A stretch of DNA of 64,000 nt, taken from positions 62,001 to 126,000 of the forward strand of contig NZ_BMJI01000002.1 of the NCBI RefSeq assembly GCF_014643255.1, given 5' to 3'. The stretch comes from Tersicoccus solisilvae (lineage in GTDB: Bacteria; Actinomycetota; Actinomycetes; Actinomycetales; Micrococcaceae). Positions 1 to 8,691 of this stretch are shown piece after piece. Numbering within the stretch: position 1 is the stretch's first letter; every line of letters begins with the position of its first letter. The translations under genes and the position numbers were made by a program. The notes beneath the pieces were generated by a model that had not been told where the DNA came from, did not search any database, and saw only the letters and a program-made list of their open reading frames with translations.

Positions 1-24
1 CGTCGGCGTCCGCCGCTAGGGTGT

Positions 25-40
25 TCGTAGATATGTTCGA
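25..40 (+). promoter_or_regulatory. LexA (SOS) box in the ruvA upstream region
   Basis: The 16 bases TCGTAGATATGTTCGA match the actinobacterial SOS palindrome TCGAAC-N4-GTTCGA at all but two arm positions. A -10-like TAGGGT lies at 17-22, so the box would cover the transcription start, as expected for LexA repression. The ruvA start is 50 bases further on. A TAG at 17-19 could be the stop of an upstream gene (ruvC is the usual neighbour), but too little sequence is present to say. The motif is seen directly; LexA binding is inferred. Confidence 0.65.
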
Positions 41-89
41 CGACGTCTCGTCCGACGACCCCGCCCCCTCACGACAGGAGTGACCCGAC

Positions 90-797
90 GTGATCAGCTC
101 GCTGCGCGGCACCGTGACCCACGTCGGCCTCACCTCGGCCGTCATCGACGTCAACGGCTTCGGCATGCTCGTCAACGCCACGCCCCAGACCCTCGCCGGC
201 CTCCGGACGGGGGAGAGCGCCACCGTCGCGACGTCGATGGTGGTGCGCGAGGACTCGATGACGCTCTTCGGCTTCCCCGACGCCGAGCACCGCGAGGTGT
301 TCGAGACGCTGCTCGGGGTCAGCGGCGTCGGACCCCGGCTCGCCCTCGCCGTCCTCGCCGTCCACGACCCCGAGACCGTCCGCGTCGCCGCTGCCTCGGG
401 CGACGACAAGGCCTTCAGCAAGGTGCCCGGCATCGGCCCCAAGGGCGCGCGCCGGATCGTCCTCGAACTCGCCGACAAGCTCGTCCCGACGGGCGCCGCG
501 CCCGTTGCCGCCGCGCCCGCCGGCCCCGTCTGGCAGCCGCAGGTGCTGCAGGCCCTCACTGGGCTGGGCTGGTCGGAGAAGGACGCGACCGCCGCCGTCG
601 AGTCGGCCACCGCGGACGAGCCGGAGGTCGCCGCCCGCGGCCAGGTCGCCGAGATCCTCCGCCTCACCCTGCGCTGGCTCGGCCAGGACACCGGCCGAGC
701 CCCCCGCAGCCCGGGCCGCATCACCGGCTCCCGCGGCACCGGCGTGCGGTCCGCCGCGGCCACCGACGACGACGCCGTGGGGGCCGGACGTGGCTGA
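90..797 (+). CDS. ruvA: Holliday junction branch migration protein RuvA
   Basis: RuvA binds four-way DNA junctions as a tetramer and loads the RuvB motor during recombinational repair. The 235-residue product opens with the OB-fold start MISSLRGTV. Two helix-hairpin-helix motifs follow, around GVSGVGPR (about residue 75) and [11 protein letters not shown] (about 110), and then the C-terminal RuvB-binding domain. It is about 30 residues longer than typical RuvA, through a Gly/Arg/Ala-rich tail that overlaps ruvB. The GTG start is chosen because AGGAG at 76-80 lies nine bases upstream. The last 8 bases overlap ruvB, and an SOS box lies upstream, so damage-induced co-expression is likely. Confidence 0.95.
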   Translation: MISSLRGTVTHVGLTSAVIDVNGFGMLVNATPQTLAGLRTGESATVATSMVVREDSMTLFGFPDAEHREVFETLLGVSGVGPRLALAVLAVHDPETVRVAAASGDDKAFSKVPGIGPKGARRIVLELADKLVPTGAAPVAAAPAGPVWQPQVLQALTGLGWSEKDATAAVESATADEPEVAARGQVAEILRLTLRWLGQDTGRAPRSPGRITGSRGTGVRSAAATDDDAVGAGRG

Positions 798-1917
798 CCC
801 TGACGGCGCTCAGCCCGGCGGCGCCGGCGCCCGCATGGTCTCCGCCGACGGGGAACCTGAGGAGCGGATGATCGAGGCCGCCCTGCGGCCGAAGAGCCTC
901 GACGACTTTGTGGGGCAGCGGCGCGTGCGCGAGCAGCTCTCCCTCGTCCTGGAGGCCTCCCGGATGCGTGGCCGCAGCGCCGATCACGTCCTCCTGTCCG
1001 GCCCGCCGGGTCTGGGCAAGACGACGCTGGCCATGATCATCGCCGCGGAGATGAACGCGCCCCTGCGAATCACCTCCGGCCCGGCCATCCAGCACGCCGG
1101 GGACCTCGCCGCCATCCTGTCGTCGCTGAGCGAGGGGGAGGTGCTCTTCCTCGACGAGATCCACCGCATGTCCCGGCCCGCCGAGGAGATGCTGTACATG
1201 GCGATGGAGGACTTCCGGGTCGACATCGTCGTGGGCAAGGGTGCGGGCGCCACCGCCATTCCGCTGGATCTGCCGCCGTTCACCCTGGTCGGCGCCACCA
1301 CCCGCGCCGGTCTGCTGCCCGGCCCGCTGCGGGACCGGTTCGGCTTCACCGGCCACCTCGAGTTCTACGCCGTCGACGAGCTCGAACGCGTGCTGCGCCG
1401 GTCCGCCGGGCTGATGGACCTCGCCGTCAACTCCGCCGGGTTCGCCGAGATCGCCATGCGGTCCCGCGGCACTCCCCGCATCGCCAACCGGCTGCTGCGC
1501 CGGGTCCGGGACTGGGCCCTGGTGCACGGGGTCGACCAGATCGACTCCCGCGCCGCCTCGGCCGCCCTGGACATGTACGAGGTCGACGCCCGCGGGCTCG
1601 ACCGGCTCGACCGCGCGGTGCTGCAGGCCCTCGTCGGCAAGTTCCACGGCGGCCCGGTCGGCCTGTCCACCCTCGCCATCGCGGTGGGGGAGGAGACCGA
1701 GACGGTGGAGACGGTGGCCGAGCCGTATCTCGTCCGGGAGGGGCTGCTCGGCCGCACCCCGCGCGGGCGGATCGCGATGCCGGCCGCCTACGAGCACCTC
1801 GGCATCGAACCTCCCGCCGGGTACGCCGCCGCCTCGCTGTCGGCGCGGCTCGACGAGGACGTCGCGGCCGGCAGCGGTATGGCCCCGCTGTTCACCGGCG
1901 ACGACGTCGACGGCTGA
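790..1917 (+). CDS. ruvB: Holliday junction DNA helicase RuvB
   Basis: RuvB is the hexameric AAA+ motor that drives branch migration of Holliday junctions with RuvA. The 375-residue protein has Walker [10 protein letters not shown] at about 71-79, Walker [10 protein letters not shown] at about 118-126, the sensor region [18 protein letters not shown], and the C-terminal winged helix ending in [18 protein letters not shown]. The GTG at 790 is preferred because it overlaps the end of ruvA by 8 bases, consistent with translational coupling. An ATG at 835 is the alternative and would drop only a variable N-terminal extension. The reading frame is intact. Confidence 0.95.
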   Translation: MADPDGAQPGGAGARMVSADGEPEERMIEAALRPKSLDDFVGQRRVREQLSLVLEASRMRGRSADHVLLSGPPGLGKTTLAMIIAAEMNAPLRITSGPAIQHAGDLAAILSSLSEGEVLFLDEIHRMSRPAEEMLYMAMEDFRVDIVVGKGAGATAIPLDLPPFTLVGATTRAGLLPGPLRDRFGFTGHLEFYAVDELERVLRRSAGLMDLAVNSAGFAEIAMRSRGTPRIANRLLRRVRDWALVHGVDQIDSRAASAALDMYEVDARGLDRLDRAVLQALVGKFHGGPVGLSTLAIAVGEETETVETVAEPYLVREGLLGRTPRGRIAMPAAYEHLGIEPPAGYAAASLSARLDEDVAAGSGMAPLFTGDDVDG

Positions 1918-1984
1918 GGCGGGTGCGCTCCGGGGCGCCGACGCACGTCAGCGCGCCGTCGCCGCGTTCGTCGGTGACGTGGCC

Positions 1985-1990
1985 TAGACT
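1985..1990 (+). promoter_or_regulatory. -10 box TAGACT for the yajC-secD-secF operon
   Basis: TAGACT fits the TANNNT -10 pattern seen repeatedly in this window. It sits in the 185-base gap between ruvB and yajC, with no clear -35 hexamer. A start near 1997 would leave a leader of roughly 105 bases before the yajC GTG. Nothing else recognisable was seen in that gap. Confidence 0.45.
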
Positions 1991-2102
1991 GGGCCGACAC
2001 TCGTGATGCTTCTGCGCGCCCGTTCAGGTTGCCGTGCCACCATCAGGGGTGCTCGCCGCTGGCCGGCGTGATCCTGCACTCGACGAATGGACTCTCAGGA
2101 CC

Positions 2103-2588
2103 GTGGATCCCCTTTTCCTCATCATGCTCGTCGTGCTGATCTTCCTGATCTTCACGATGTTCCGCCGCAACAAGAAGGCTCAGACCGAAGCGCAGGAGCG
2201 GAAGTCCTCGATGGCCCCCGGTCAGCAGGTCATGACCAGCTACGGTCTCTTCGGCACCGTCGTCTCCGTGGACGCACCCGAGAACAAGGTGGTCCTCGAG
2301 CTCTCGCCCGGCAACACGGCCACCGTGCACCTGCAGTCCGTCACCAAGATCATCGACCCGGCAGAGACCTCCGCCACCGCCGACGCCGGGGCGACCGCCG
2401 CCGGTGCTCCGCTGGACGCCGAGCCCCTCGACACGCCGCGCGCCGACGCGCAGCGCACCGGTGATCCGGTCCTCGGTGACCCCCGCGACGCCGACGGCGC
2501 CGCCTCCGATGCGTCCGCCACTCGCACGGAGACCCCGGAGGAGACGCTGCGCCGCCTCAACGAGCGCAACGAGAACAACAACCGCTGA
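2103..2588 (+). CDS. yajC: Preprotein translocase accessory subunit YajC
   Basis: YajC is the small membrane partner of SecD and SecF in the Sec translocon. The product has one N-terminal membrane helix (DPLFLIMLVVLIFLIF), a basic cluster RRNKK, and the conserved cytoplasmic YajC domain with PGQQVMTSYGLFGTVVSV. The 161-residue length exceeds the usual ~110 because of an acidic, Ala/Asp/Thr-rich tail ending in ETLRRLNERNENNNR. The GTG at 2103 is chosen because it starts just before the membrane helix and follows AGGA at 2097-2100. In-frame starts further upstream would add an atypical 23-residue leader. secD and secF follow. Confidence 0.9.
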   Translation: MDPLFLIMLVVLIFLIFTMFRRNKKAQTEAQERKSSMAPGQQVMTSYGLFGTVVSVDAPENKVVLELSPGNTATVHLQSVTKIIDPAETSATADAGATAAGAPLDAEPLDTPRADAQRTGDPVLGDPRDADGAASDASATRTETPEETLRRLNERNENNNR

Positions 2589-2596
2589 CCCACGCC

Positions 2597-2621
2597 GGCG
2601 CCCACCCTCGCGGTGGGCGCC
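2597..2621 (+). promoter_or_regulatory. Strong hairpin between yajC and secD
   Basis: GGCGCCCACC at 2597-2606 pairs perfectly with GGTGGGCGCC at 2612-2621 around the loop CTCGC, giving a 10-bp stem. It starts 8 bases after the yajC stop and ends 25 bases before the secD start. No T-run follows, so it could be a weak terminator, an RNA-stability element that sets the yajC:secDF ratio, or chance. The structure is seen; the role is inferred. Confidence 0.5.
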
Positions 2622-2645
2622 GCGTTCGCAGGAGACCCTCCGCCC

Positions 2646-4415
2646 ATGGCAAAGAACCGGGCCGGCACGAACCGGACGATGTCCGGTGCCCGCCGCACCA
2701 TCATCTGGCTCGCCGTCCTCTTCATCGCGCTCGGCGCGGTGCTGACCGGCGGTGCCCTGACCGGCCAGGCGAGTGCCGCGCCGAAACTCGCCCTCGACCT
2801 CGAGGGCGGCACCGAGATGATCCTCGCGCCCCGTACCCAGTCGGGCACCGAGATCAACGAGGAGCAGCTCGCGCAGGCGGTGGAGATCATCCGTCAGCGC
2901 GTCGACGGCTCCGGTGTCGCCGAGGCGGAGATCAGCACCCAGTCGGGCCGCAACGTCGTCGTCAGCATGCCCGGCACGCCCAGCGCCCAGACCCGGGAAC
3001 TGATCCAGGCGTCCGCGGACATGACGTTCCGCCCCGTCCTGCAGGTCGGCGACGCCGCACCGGTCACCGGGGCGAACCGGGCGAAGGACGCGGCCCTGCC
3101 CAAGCCCACGGCCAAGCCGACGAACGCGAGCGACACCAACTGGATCACCGGCGACGTGTACCGGGCGTTCGAGGCGAAGGACTGCCGCCCCGAGGCCGCG
3201 GCGAAGCAGCAGCCGCCGACCGACCCGGCGAAGCCCGCCATCGCGTGCGAGCCCTCCACCGGCGCCAAGTACATCCTCGGTCCCGTCGAGGTCCCCGGGT
3301 CGGACATCCAGACCGCCAGCTTCGGCATGGAGACGGGCGCGCAGGGCGCGAGCACCGGCAAATGGGCCGTGAACATCCAGTTCAACGGCCCCGGCACCGA
3401 CAAGTTCCGCACCGTCACGCAGCGCCTCTTCAGTCTGAAGCAGGAGTCGCCGCGTGATCAGTTCGCCATCGTGCTCGACGGGCGGGTCCTGTCCGCCCCG
3501 CAGACGAACGCGGTGATCACCGACGGCAAGCCGCAGATCACCGGCAACTTCACCCAGGAGTCGGCGAAGGCCCTGTCCGAGCAGCTGAAGTACGGCGCCC
3601 TGCCGATCAGCTTCGAGATCCAGAGCGAACAGCAGATCTCCGCGACGCTGGGCAGCCAGCAGCTGGCGATGGGCATCATCGCCGGTCTGATCGGCCTGGC
3701 GCTGGTGTGCGTGTACTCGCTGTTCCAGTACCGGCTGCTGGGCTTCGTCACCATCGCCTCGCTCGTGGTGGCCGGCGTCCTCACCTGGCTCGCCATCGCC
3801 ATCCTCGGCTGGACCGCCAACTACCGGCTGTCCCTCGCGGGCGTGGCCGGCCTGATCGTCGCCATCGGCCAGACCGCGGACTCGTTCATCGTGTACTTCG
3901 AGCGCATCCGCGACGAGCTGCGCGACGGGCGATCGGTGATCTCCGCCGTCGATCACGGCTGGAAGCGCGCCAAGCGGACGGTGCTCGCCTCGAAGGCGGT
4001 CAACCTGCTGGCCGCGCTGGTGCTCTACTTCGTGGCCGTCGGCAACGTCCGCGGCTTCGCCTTCACCCTGGGCCTGACGGCGATCGCCGACCTGATCGTG
4101 GTGTTCATGTTCACCCACCCGACGATGGTGCTGCTCGCGCGCACCCGGTTCTTCGGCGGGGGCCACCGCTGGTCCGGGCTGGACCCGGAGCGGCTCGGCG
4201 CCGTGCCGTTCTACCGCGGCGCCGGCCGGTTCCGCGAGCCGGTGCTCGCCGGGGCGGGCGCCAGCCCCGCTCGGCGCGGCCGCAACAGTGGCGCGGGCCG
4301 GGAGGCGGAGCGTCGGCTGACGATCGCCGAGCGTCGGGCAGCCGAGCAGGGCGCGGGCGCGCGCGAGACCCACGACCGTGCCGGCAGCACCGCTGTCGGG
4401 AAGGACGAACGATGA
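2646..4415 (+). CDS. secD: Protein translocase subunit SecD
   Basis: SecD, with SecF, uses the proton gradient to pull secreted proteins through the membrane after SecA-driven translocation. The 589-residue product has an N-terminal helix (IIWLAVLFIALGAVLTG, about 19-35), the D1 hallmark LALDLEGGTEMIL, an extracytoplasmic domain with a low-complexity insert (about 140-215), and a C-terminal block of five helices. That block carries the family signatures GLIVAIGQTADSFIVYFERIRDE and the following amphipathic region. A basic cytoplasmic tail follows. The ATG at 2646 has GGAG at 2631-2634. The stop overlaps the secF start in ATGA. Confidence 0.95.
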   Translation: MAKNRAGTNRTMSGARRTIIWLAVLFIALGAVLTGGALTGQASAAPKLALDLEGGTEMILAPRTQSGTEINEEQLAQAVEIIRQRVDGSGVAEAEISTQSGRNVVVSMPGTPSAQTRELIQASADMTFRPVLQVGDAAPVTGANRAKDAALPKPTAKPTNASDTNWITGDVYRAFEAKDCRPEAAAKQQPPTDPAKPAIACEPSTGAKYILGPVEVPGSDIQTASFGMETGAQGASTGKWAVNIQFNGPGTDKFRTVTQRLFSLKQESPRDQFAIVLDGRVLSAPQTNAVITDGKPQITGNFTQESAKALSEQLKYGALPISFEIQSEQQISATLGSQQLAMGIIAGLIGLALVCVYSLFQYRLLGFVTIASLVVAGVLTWLAIAILGWTANYRLSLAGVAGLIVAIGQTADSFIVYFERIRDELRDGRSVISAVDHGWKRAKRTVLASKAVNLLAALVLYFVAVGNVRGFAFTLGLTAIADLIVVFMFTHPTMVLLARTRFFGGGHRWSGLDPERLGAVPFYRGAGRFREPVLAGAGASPARRGRNSGAGREAERRLTIAERRAAEQGAGARETHDRAGSTAVGKDER

Positions 4416-5401
4416 TCAGCTTCTCCCGTTTCGGCAACGACCTCTACAGCGGCCGGCGTTCCTTCGACTTCGTCGGCAAGCGGCGGATCTGGTTCGTGCT
4501 CGCGGCCCTCGCGATCATCGGGTCCATCCTCGTGCCGGTGATCGGCGGCGGCTTCAACCTCGGCATCGAATTCCGTGGCGGCTCCGAGTTCACCGTCTCC
4601 GGCAGCACCCACACCGAGATCAGCCGGGGTGAGGACGCCGTGGACTCCGTCGTCGGCGGTGAGGACGCCACCGTCACCAACGTCGCTCCGGGCACCATGC
4701 GGGTGCAGACGGAGCGCCTCAGCGACGACCAGACCCTGCAGGTGCGCGACGCGCTGCGGACCGCCTACGAGGTGCCCGAGGGGCAAGTGACCTCGAACTT
4801 CGTCGGCCCCACCTGGGGCGCCGACGTGACCCGGCAGGCCCTGCAGGGCCTGGTCGTGTTCGTCGTGCTCGCCGCCGTCCTGATGGCCCTGTACTTCCGC
4901 ACGTGGAAGATGTCGGTGGCCGCGCTCGGGGGTCTGGTGACCGTCATGGTCGTCACCGCCGGCCTCTACGCGCTCAGCGGCTTCGAGGTGACACCGTCCG
5001 CGATCATCGGCTTCCTCACCGTGCTCAGCTACTCGCTGTACGACACGGTGGTGGTGTTCGACAAGATTCGCGAGAACACCGCCGATATCGCCACCAACAC
5101 GCGACGCACCTTCGCCGAGGAGGTCAACCTCGCCGTGAACCAGACCCTGGTCCGGTCGATCAACACCTCGGTGGTGGCCATCCTGCCGGTCGCGGCGATC
5201 CTCTTCATCGGTGCCTTCCTGCTCGGGGCGGGCACGCTGAAGGACCTGTCCCTGGCGCTCTTCATCGGCATCATCCTCGGCACCCTGACCACCCTGTTCA
5301 TCGCCGCCCCGCTGTACGCGGCGCTGCGCGCCCGGGAGCCGGACCTCGTGCACCAGGCGGAGCGCGTGAGCGCCCGCCGCGAGGCCGCGGCGACGGCCTG
5401 A
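4412..5401 (+). CDS. secF: Protein translocase subunit SecF
   Basis: SecF is the second half of the SecDF proton-driven export motor. The 329-residue protein has TM1 at about RRIWFVLAALAIIGSILVPV, the D1 hallmark NLGIEFRGGSEFTV, an extracytoplasmic loop, and five C-terminal helices. These include SAIIGFLTVLSYSLYDTVVVFDKIREN, the SecF version of the proton-path motif. The ATG overlaps the secD stop in ATGA, so translation is probably coupled. Many actinobacteria carry apt next; here the following gene is relA directly. Confidence 0.95.
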   Translation: MISFSRFGNDLYSGRRSFDFVGKRRIWFVLAALAIIGSILVPVIGGGFNLGIEFRGGSEFTVSGSTHTEISRGEDAVDSVVGGEDATVTNVAPGTMRVQTERLSDDQTLQVRDALRTAYEVPEGQVTSNFVGPTWGADVTRQALQGLVVFVVLAAVLMALYFRTWKMSVAALGGLVTVMVVTAGLYALSGFEVTPSAIIGFLTVLSYSLYDTVVVFDKIRENTADIATNTRRTFAEEVNLAVNQTLVRSINTSVVAILPVAAILFIGAFLLGAGTLKDLSLALFIGIILGTLTTLFIAAPLYAALRAREPDLVHQAERVSARREAAATA

Positions 5402-5432
5402 CGGCGTTTCGGGAGGCCCGCGCCGCGGCCGT

Positions 5433-5462
5433 GTAAACGTTTTCGTTGCGAGGGCATAAACT
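5433..5462 (+). promoter_or_regulatory. Probable relA promoter with AAACGTTT palindrome
   Basis: A TAAACT -10 box lies at 5457-5462 and GTAAAC at 5433-5438 stands 18 bases upstream as a possible -35. The perfect palindrome AAACGTTT at 5435-5442 has the AANCGNTT core of LacI-family operators. This is the only markedly AT-rich patch in the 169-base gap between secF and relA. The -10 box is fairly convincing; the operator reading is speculative. Confidence 0.5.
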
Positions 5463-5570
5463 GTCACAACCGTTCTCGCGGACGGTCCGGCGCGGCGACG
5501 CGCGGGGCCGTCCCACGTCCTCGGAACCGGCGGCCGTTCCTCCGCTGACCGACCAAGGGAGGTGGCAGCC

Positions 5571-7970
5571 GTGGCAGATGACAGCCAGACCCCGGGCTCC
5601 ATGTCCGTCCAGTCCGTCGTGCCCGCGCCCCGGGAAACGGCCACCGGCACGCCCCGGGAGCCCGGCCCGTCCCGGCCCGGGTCGCACGGCCCGGCGGCCG
5701 CACCGGCGCCGGCCACCGGGCGACGGGAGCGCACCCGGTCCCGGATCGCCCGGTTGACCGGACGGGGCACCCCGCCCGCGTACTCGCCCATCCTCGAGCC
5801 GTTGATGCGGACGGTGCGGTCGAACAACCCTCGCGAGGACCTCGACCTCATCCAGCGGGCCTTCGTCGTCGCCGAACGTGCGCACCGCGGTCAGAAGCGC
5901 AAGAGCGGCGACCCGTACATCACCCATCCGGTGGCCGTCGCGACGATCCTCGCCGAACTCGGCATGACCGGGTCCACACTCGCCGCCGCGCTCCTGCACG
6001 ACACGGTGGAGGACACCGAGTACACGATCGAGCAGCTGACGAAGGACTTCGGCGAGGAGGTCGCCCGCCTCGTCGACGGTGTCACGAAGCTCGACAAGGT
6101 CACGTTCGGCGAATCGGCGCAGTCCGAGACGGTCCGCAAGATGATCGTCGCGATGTCCAAGGACATCCGGGTGCTGCTGATCAAGCTCTCCGACCGGCTG
6201 CACAACGCCCGCACCTGGCGCTTCGTCTCGCCGGAGTCCTCTGCCCGCAAGGCCCGCGAGACGCTGGAGATCTTCGCGCCGCTGGCCCACCGGCTCGGGC
6301 TGAACACCATCAAGTGGGAGCTCGAGGACCTCTCGTTCGCCGCGCTGTACCCGAAGGTGTACGAGGAGATCGTCCGGCTCGTGGGGGACCGCACCCCGGA
6401 GCGGGAGAAGAACCTCGCGGCCGTCAGCGCCCAGATCGCCGAGGACCTGCGATCCGTGCGGATCCGGGCCTCCATCAGCGGACGCCCGAAGCACTACTAC
6501 TCGATCTACCAGAAGATGATCGTCAAGGGCCGCGACTTCGATGACATCTACGACCTGACCGGGGTGCGGGTTCTCGTCGACTCTGTCCGGGACTGCTACG
6601 CGACGCTCGGGGCGCTGCACGCCCGCTGGAGCCCGCTGCCGGGGCGGTTCAAGGACTACATCGCGATGCCGAAGTTCAACATGTACCAGTCGTTGCACAC
6701 GACGGTGATCGGGCCGGGCGGCAAACCGGTGGAGATCCAGATCCGCACCCACGAGATGCACAAGCGTGCCGAGTACGGCATCGCGGCGCACTGGAAGTAC
6801 AAGGACCGTAACCTCGCCACGGACGCTTCCGGCGGGCGCGACACCTCCGACATGAACTGGTTGCGTTCCCTCGTTGCGTGGCAGCAGGAGACCAGCGACC
6901 CGAACGAGTTCCTGGACTCCCTCCGCTTCGAGATCAACGCGAAGGAGGTGTTCGTCTTCACGCCCAAGGGCGAGGTGATGTCGCTGCCCGCCGGGTCCAC
7001 CCCGGTGGACTTCGCCTACGCGGTGCACACGGAGGTCGGGCACCGCACCATCGGGGCCCGCGTGAACGGCAAGCTCGTGCCGCTGAACAGCGAGCTGACC
7101 AACGGGGACTGGGTCGAAATCTTCACGTCCAAGGCGGAGAACGCGGGACCGAGCCAGGACTGGCAGAACTTCGTCAAGTCGCCGCGTGCCCGGAACAAGA
7201 TCCGCGCCTGGTTCTCCAAGGAGCGGCGCGAGGAGAACATCGAGAAGGGCAAGGACCAGCTCACCAAGGCGATGCGGAAGCGGCGGCTGCCGCAGCGGCT
7301 GATCACGCACGACCTGCTGGTCGCCGCCGCCGACGAGCTGCGGCACGCCGACATCTCCGCCCTCTACGCCGCCATCGGCGACAACCAGGTCTCGGCCGGC
7401 CGCGTGGTGGACTGGCTGGTCGAATCCATCGGCGGGCACGAGGGCGCCGAGGAGGACCTCTCGGAGACGGTCTCCGCGGCCGCCCCCGAGCGCCCGCGGT
7501 TCTCCGACTCGGGCATCATCGTCAAGGGCGTGGGCGACGTCTGGGCCAAGCTGGCCCGCTGTTGCACGCCGGTACCCCCCGACCCCGTCGTCGGCTTCAT
7601 CACCCGGGCGCACGGCGTGTCCGTGCACCGGGCGGACTGTGCCAATCTCGGATCGATGCGCTCCGAGCAGGAGCGGTTCGTCGAGGTCGAGTGGGCGCCC
7701 ACCCAGTCCAGCGTCTTCCTGGTCGAGATCCAGGTGGAGGCCCTGGACCGGAAGAGCCTCCTCTCGGACGTGACCCGCGTGCTGTCCGAGAACCACGTCA
7801 ACATCCTCTCCGCCACGGTGCACACCTCCAGCAACCGGCAGGCGATCAGCCGGTTCTCGTTCGAGATGGGCGACCCGCGGTACCTGAACCACGTGCTGAC
7901 CGCCGTGCGGAAGATCGACGGCGTGTACGACGTGCATCGCACCGTCGGGGGCACCCGCCACCCCGCCTGA
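5571..7970 (+). CDS. relA: Bifunctional (p)ppGpp synthetase/hydrolase RelA/SpoT (Rsh)
   Basis: This enzyme makes and degrades the stringent-response alarmone (p)ppGpp. The 799 residues contain an HD hydrolase domain with THPVAVA (about 117) and [12 protein letters not shown] (about 141). The synthetase domain follows with [10 protein letters not shown] (about 303), RFKDYI (about 358) and YQSLHTT (about 371). After it come a TGS domain (about 460-520), a Cys-containing middle region with [10 protein letters not shown], and a C-terminal ACT domain (about 716-796). The RFKD motif is the RXKD type found in bifunctional enzymes, and both active sites look intact. The GTG at 5571 is chosen because AAGGGAGG at 5555-5562 lies eight bases upstream. 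The N-terminal ~70 residues are Pro/Ala-rich and variable. Confidence 0.96.
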   Translation: MADDSQTPGSMSVQSVVPAPRETATGTPREPGPSRPGSHGPAAAPAPATGRRERTRSRIARLTGRGTPPAYSPILEPLMRTVRSNNPREDLDLIQRAFVVAERAHRGQKRKSGDPYITHPVAVATILAELGMTGSTLAAALLHDTVEDTEYTIEQLTKDFGEEVARLVDGVTKLDKVTFGESAQSETVRKMIVAMSKDIRVLLIKLSDRLHNARTWRFVSPESSARKARETLEIFAPLAHRLGLNTIKWELEDLSFAALYPKVYEEIVRLVGDRTPEREKNLAAVSAQIAEDLRSVRIRASISGRPKHYYSIYQKMIVKGRDFDDIYDLTGVRVLVDSVRDCYATLGALHARWSPLPGRFKDYIAMPKFNMYQSLHTTVIGPGGKPVEIQIRTHEMHKRAEYGIAAHWKYKDRNLATDASGGRDTSDMNWLRSLVAWQQETSDPNEFLDSLRFEINAKEVFVFTPKGEVMSLPAGSTPVDFAYAVHTEVGHRTIGARVNGKLVPLNSELTNGDWVEIFTSKAENAGPSQDWQNFVKSPRARNKIRAWFSKERREENIEKGKDQLTKAMRKRRLPQRLITHDLLVAAADELRHADISALYAAIGDNQVSAGRVVDWLVESIGGHEGAEEDLSETVSAAAPERPRFSDSGIIVKGVGDVWAKLARCCTPVPPDPVVGFITRAHGVSVHRADCANLGSMRSEQERFVEVEWAPTQSSVFLVEIQVEALDRKSLLSDVTRVLSENHVNILSATVHTSSNRQAISRFSFEMGDPRYLNHVLTAVRKIDGVYDVHRTVGGTRHPA

Positions 7971-8012
7971 GGGGCATCGCACGACGGGTACCGTGAGGGC
8001 GGCACTCGCCGG

Positions 8013-8564
8013 TCACCGGGGGACGAGCCCGCCGAGACGCTCGAGCGCCCGGTGCCGGCCCGGACGGCGTGGCATGGTCGCCAGCACCTCGGCGAGGTGC
8101 TCACGGTCCTGCGGGCTCATCGCTCGCCGCGCCGCCTCCAGGGCGGGCTCGTCCTCGGCACCGCCGTACTGCGCCAGGTCCAGCACGGTCTGCGGCAGGG
8201 TCGTCGTGAGCACCCCGGCGACCACCGCGGCCTCGACCCCCGAGCACACCGTCTCGTGCACCCGCAGCCCCGGCGGCGCCCGCTTGGAGCGCCGGCGTGC
8301 GTCGAGCAGGACGTCGAGCACCGGGGGCGGCGCACCACCGGCGTACAACCAGGCGGCCGTCGACCGACAGACGAGGGCACGTCGGCGCAGCACCGGATCC
8401 AGCAGGGCGTCCAGGGCGACGGCCCGCAACGCGATCGTCTCCGGCATGCCCACCGCCGTGTAGACGTCCCGGATCACGTGCCTCAGGATCCCGTCCCGCG
8501 TCAGGATGGTCAGCTCCTCGGCGCGGAACGGCCGACCGGGACGGAGCACGGGAACGGTGGTCAT
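8013..8564 (-). CDS. AbiEi-antitoxin-like protein, orphan
   Basis: The 183-residue product resembles the actinobacterial proteins usually annotated as type IV toxin-antitoxin AbiEi-family antitoxin or hypothetical. It has an N-terminal winged-helix-like stretch (TRDGILRHVIRDVYTAVG), then CRSTAAWLYAGG and TTTLPQTVLDLA, which are characteristic of that family. Longer relatives carry a C-terminal DUF559 nuclease-like domain; this one ends without it. No AbiEii-like nucleotidyltransferase toxin lies beside it. The ATG at 8564 is chosen; GAGACT six bases upstream could be a leaderless -10 box. It converges on relA with a 42-base gap. Family placement is by residue pattern only, and an active antitoxin role is unproven. 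Confidence 0.7.
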   Translation of the reverse strand: MTTVPVLRPGRPFRAEELTILTRDGILRHVIRDVYTAVGMPETIALRAVALDALLDPVLRRRALVCRSTAAWLYAGGAPPPVLDVLLDARRRSKRAPPGLRVHETVCSGVEAAVVAGVLTTTLPQTVLDLAQYGGAEDEPALEAARRAMSPQDREHLAEVLATMPRRPGRHRALERLGGLVPR

Positions 8565-8615
8565 GCGGCCAGTCTCGTCCCGGAGGCGGCGCCTCCGGTC
8601 GGCGGGCGCGGCGGT

Positions 8616-8624
8616 TGTGGACAA
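8616..8624 (-). promoter_or_regulatory. DnaA-box-like 9-mer TTGTCCACA
   Basis: On the minus strand these bases read TTGTCCACA, the DnaA box form preferred in high-GC actinobacteria such as Streptomyces. It stands alone in the 127-base gap upstream of the AbiEi-like gene. An identical 9-mer occurs before rarA at 22644. A single box is not an origin. DnaA binding is inferred. Confidence 0.4.
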
Positions 8625-8659
8625 GTGCGACGGCCGGTGCCCTCCGGGGAGGGAGAAGA

Positions 8660-8686
8660 ACTCCCGGCCCGTCACGGGCCGGGAGT
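8660..8686 (-). terminator. Terminator hairpin of the DUF349 gene
   Basis: ACTCCCGGCCCG at 8660-8671 pairs perfectly with CGGGCCGGGAGT at 8675-8686 around a three-base loop. Read on the minus strand, the hairpin begins five bases after the DUF349 stop and is followed by a pyrimidine run (TCTTCTCCC). This fits an intrinsic terminator of that gene. Confidence 0.75.
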
Positions 8687-8691
8687 ACCCG

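Noticed and set aside
1-19. End of ruvC
   Set aside because: The TAG at 17-19 is in a possible frame, but five codons are too few to support a gene call.
5298-7982. A very long open frame on the minus strand opposite relA
   Set aside because: It mirrors the codon phase of relA, is rich in His, Arg, Gly and Val without any family signature, and relA itself has full domains. Such shadows are expected in GC-rich DNA; the same holds for the long minus-strand frames opposite hisS/aspS, alaS, carB, metK-coaBC and leuS.
8616-8624. Replication origin
   Set aside because: Only one DnaA-like box, no AT-rich unwinding region and no dnaA or dnaN nearby.
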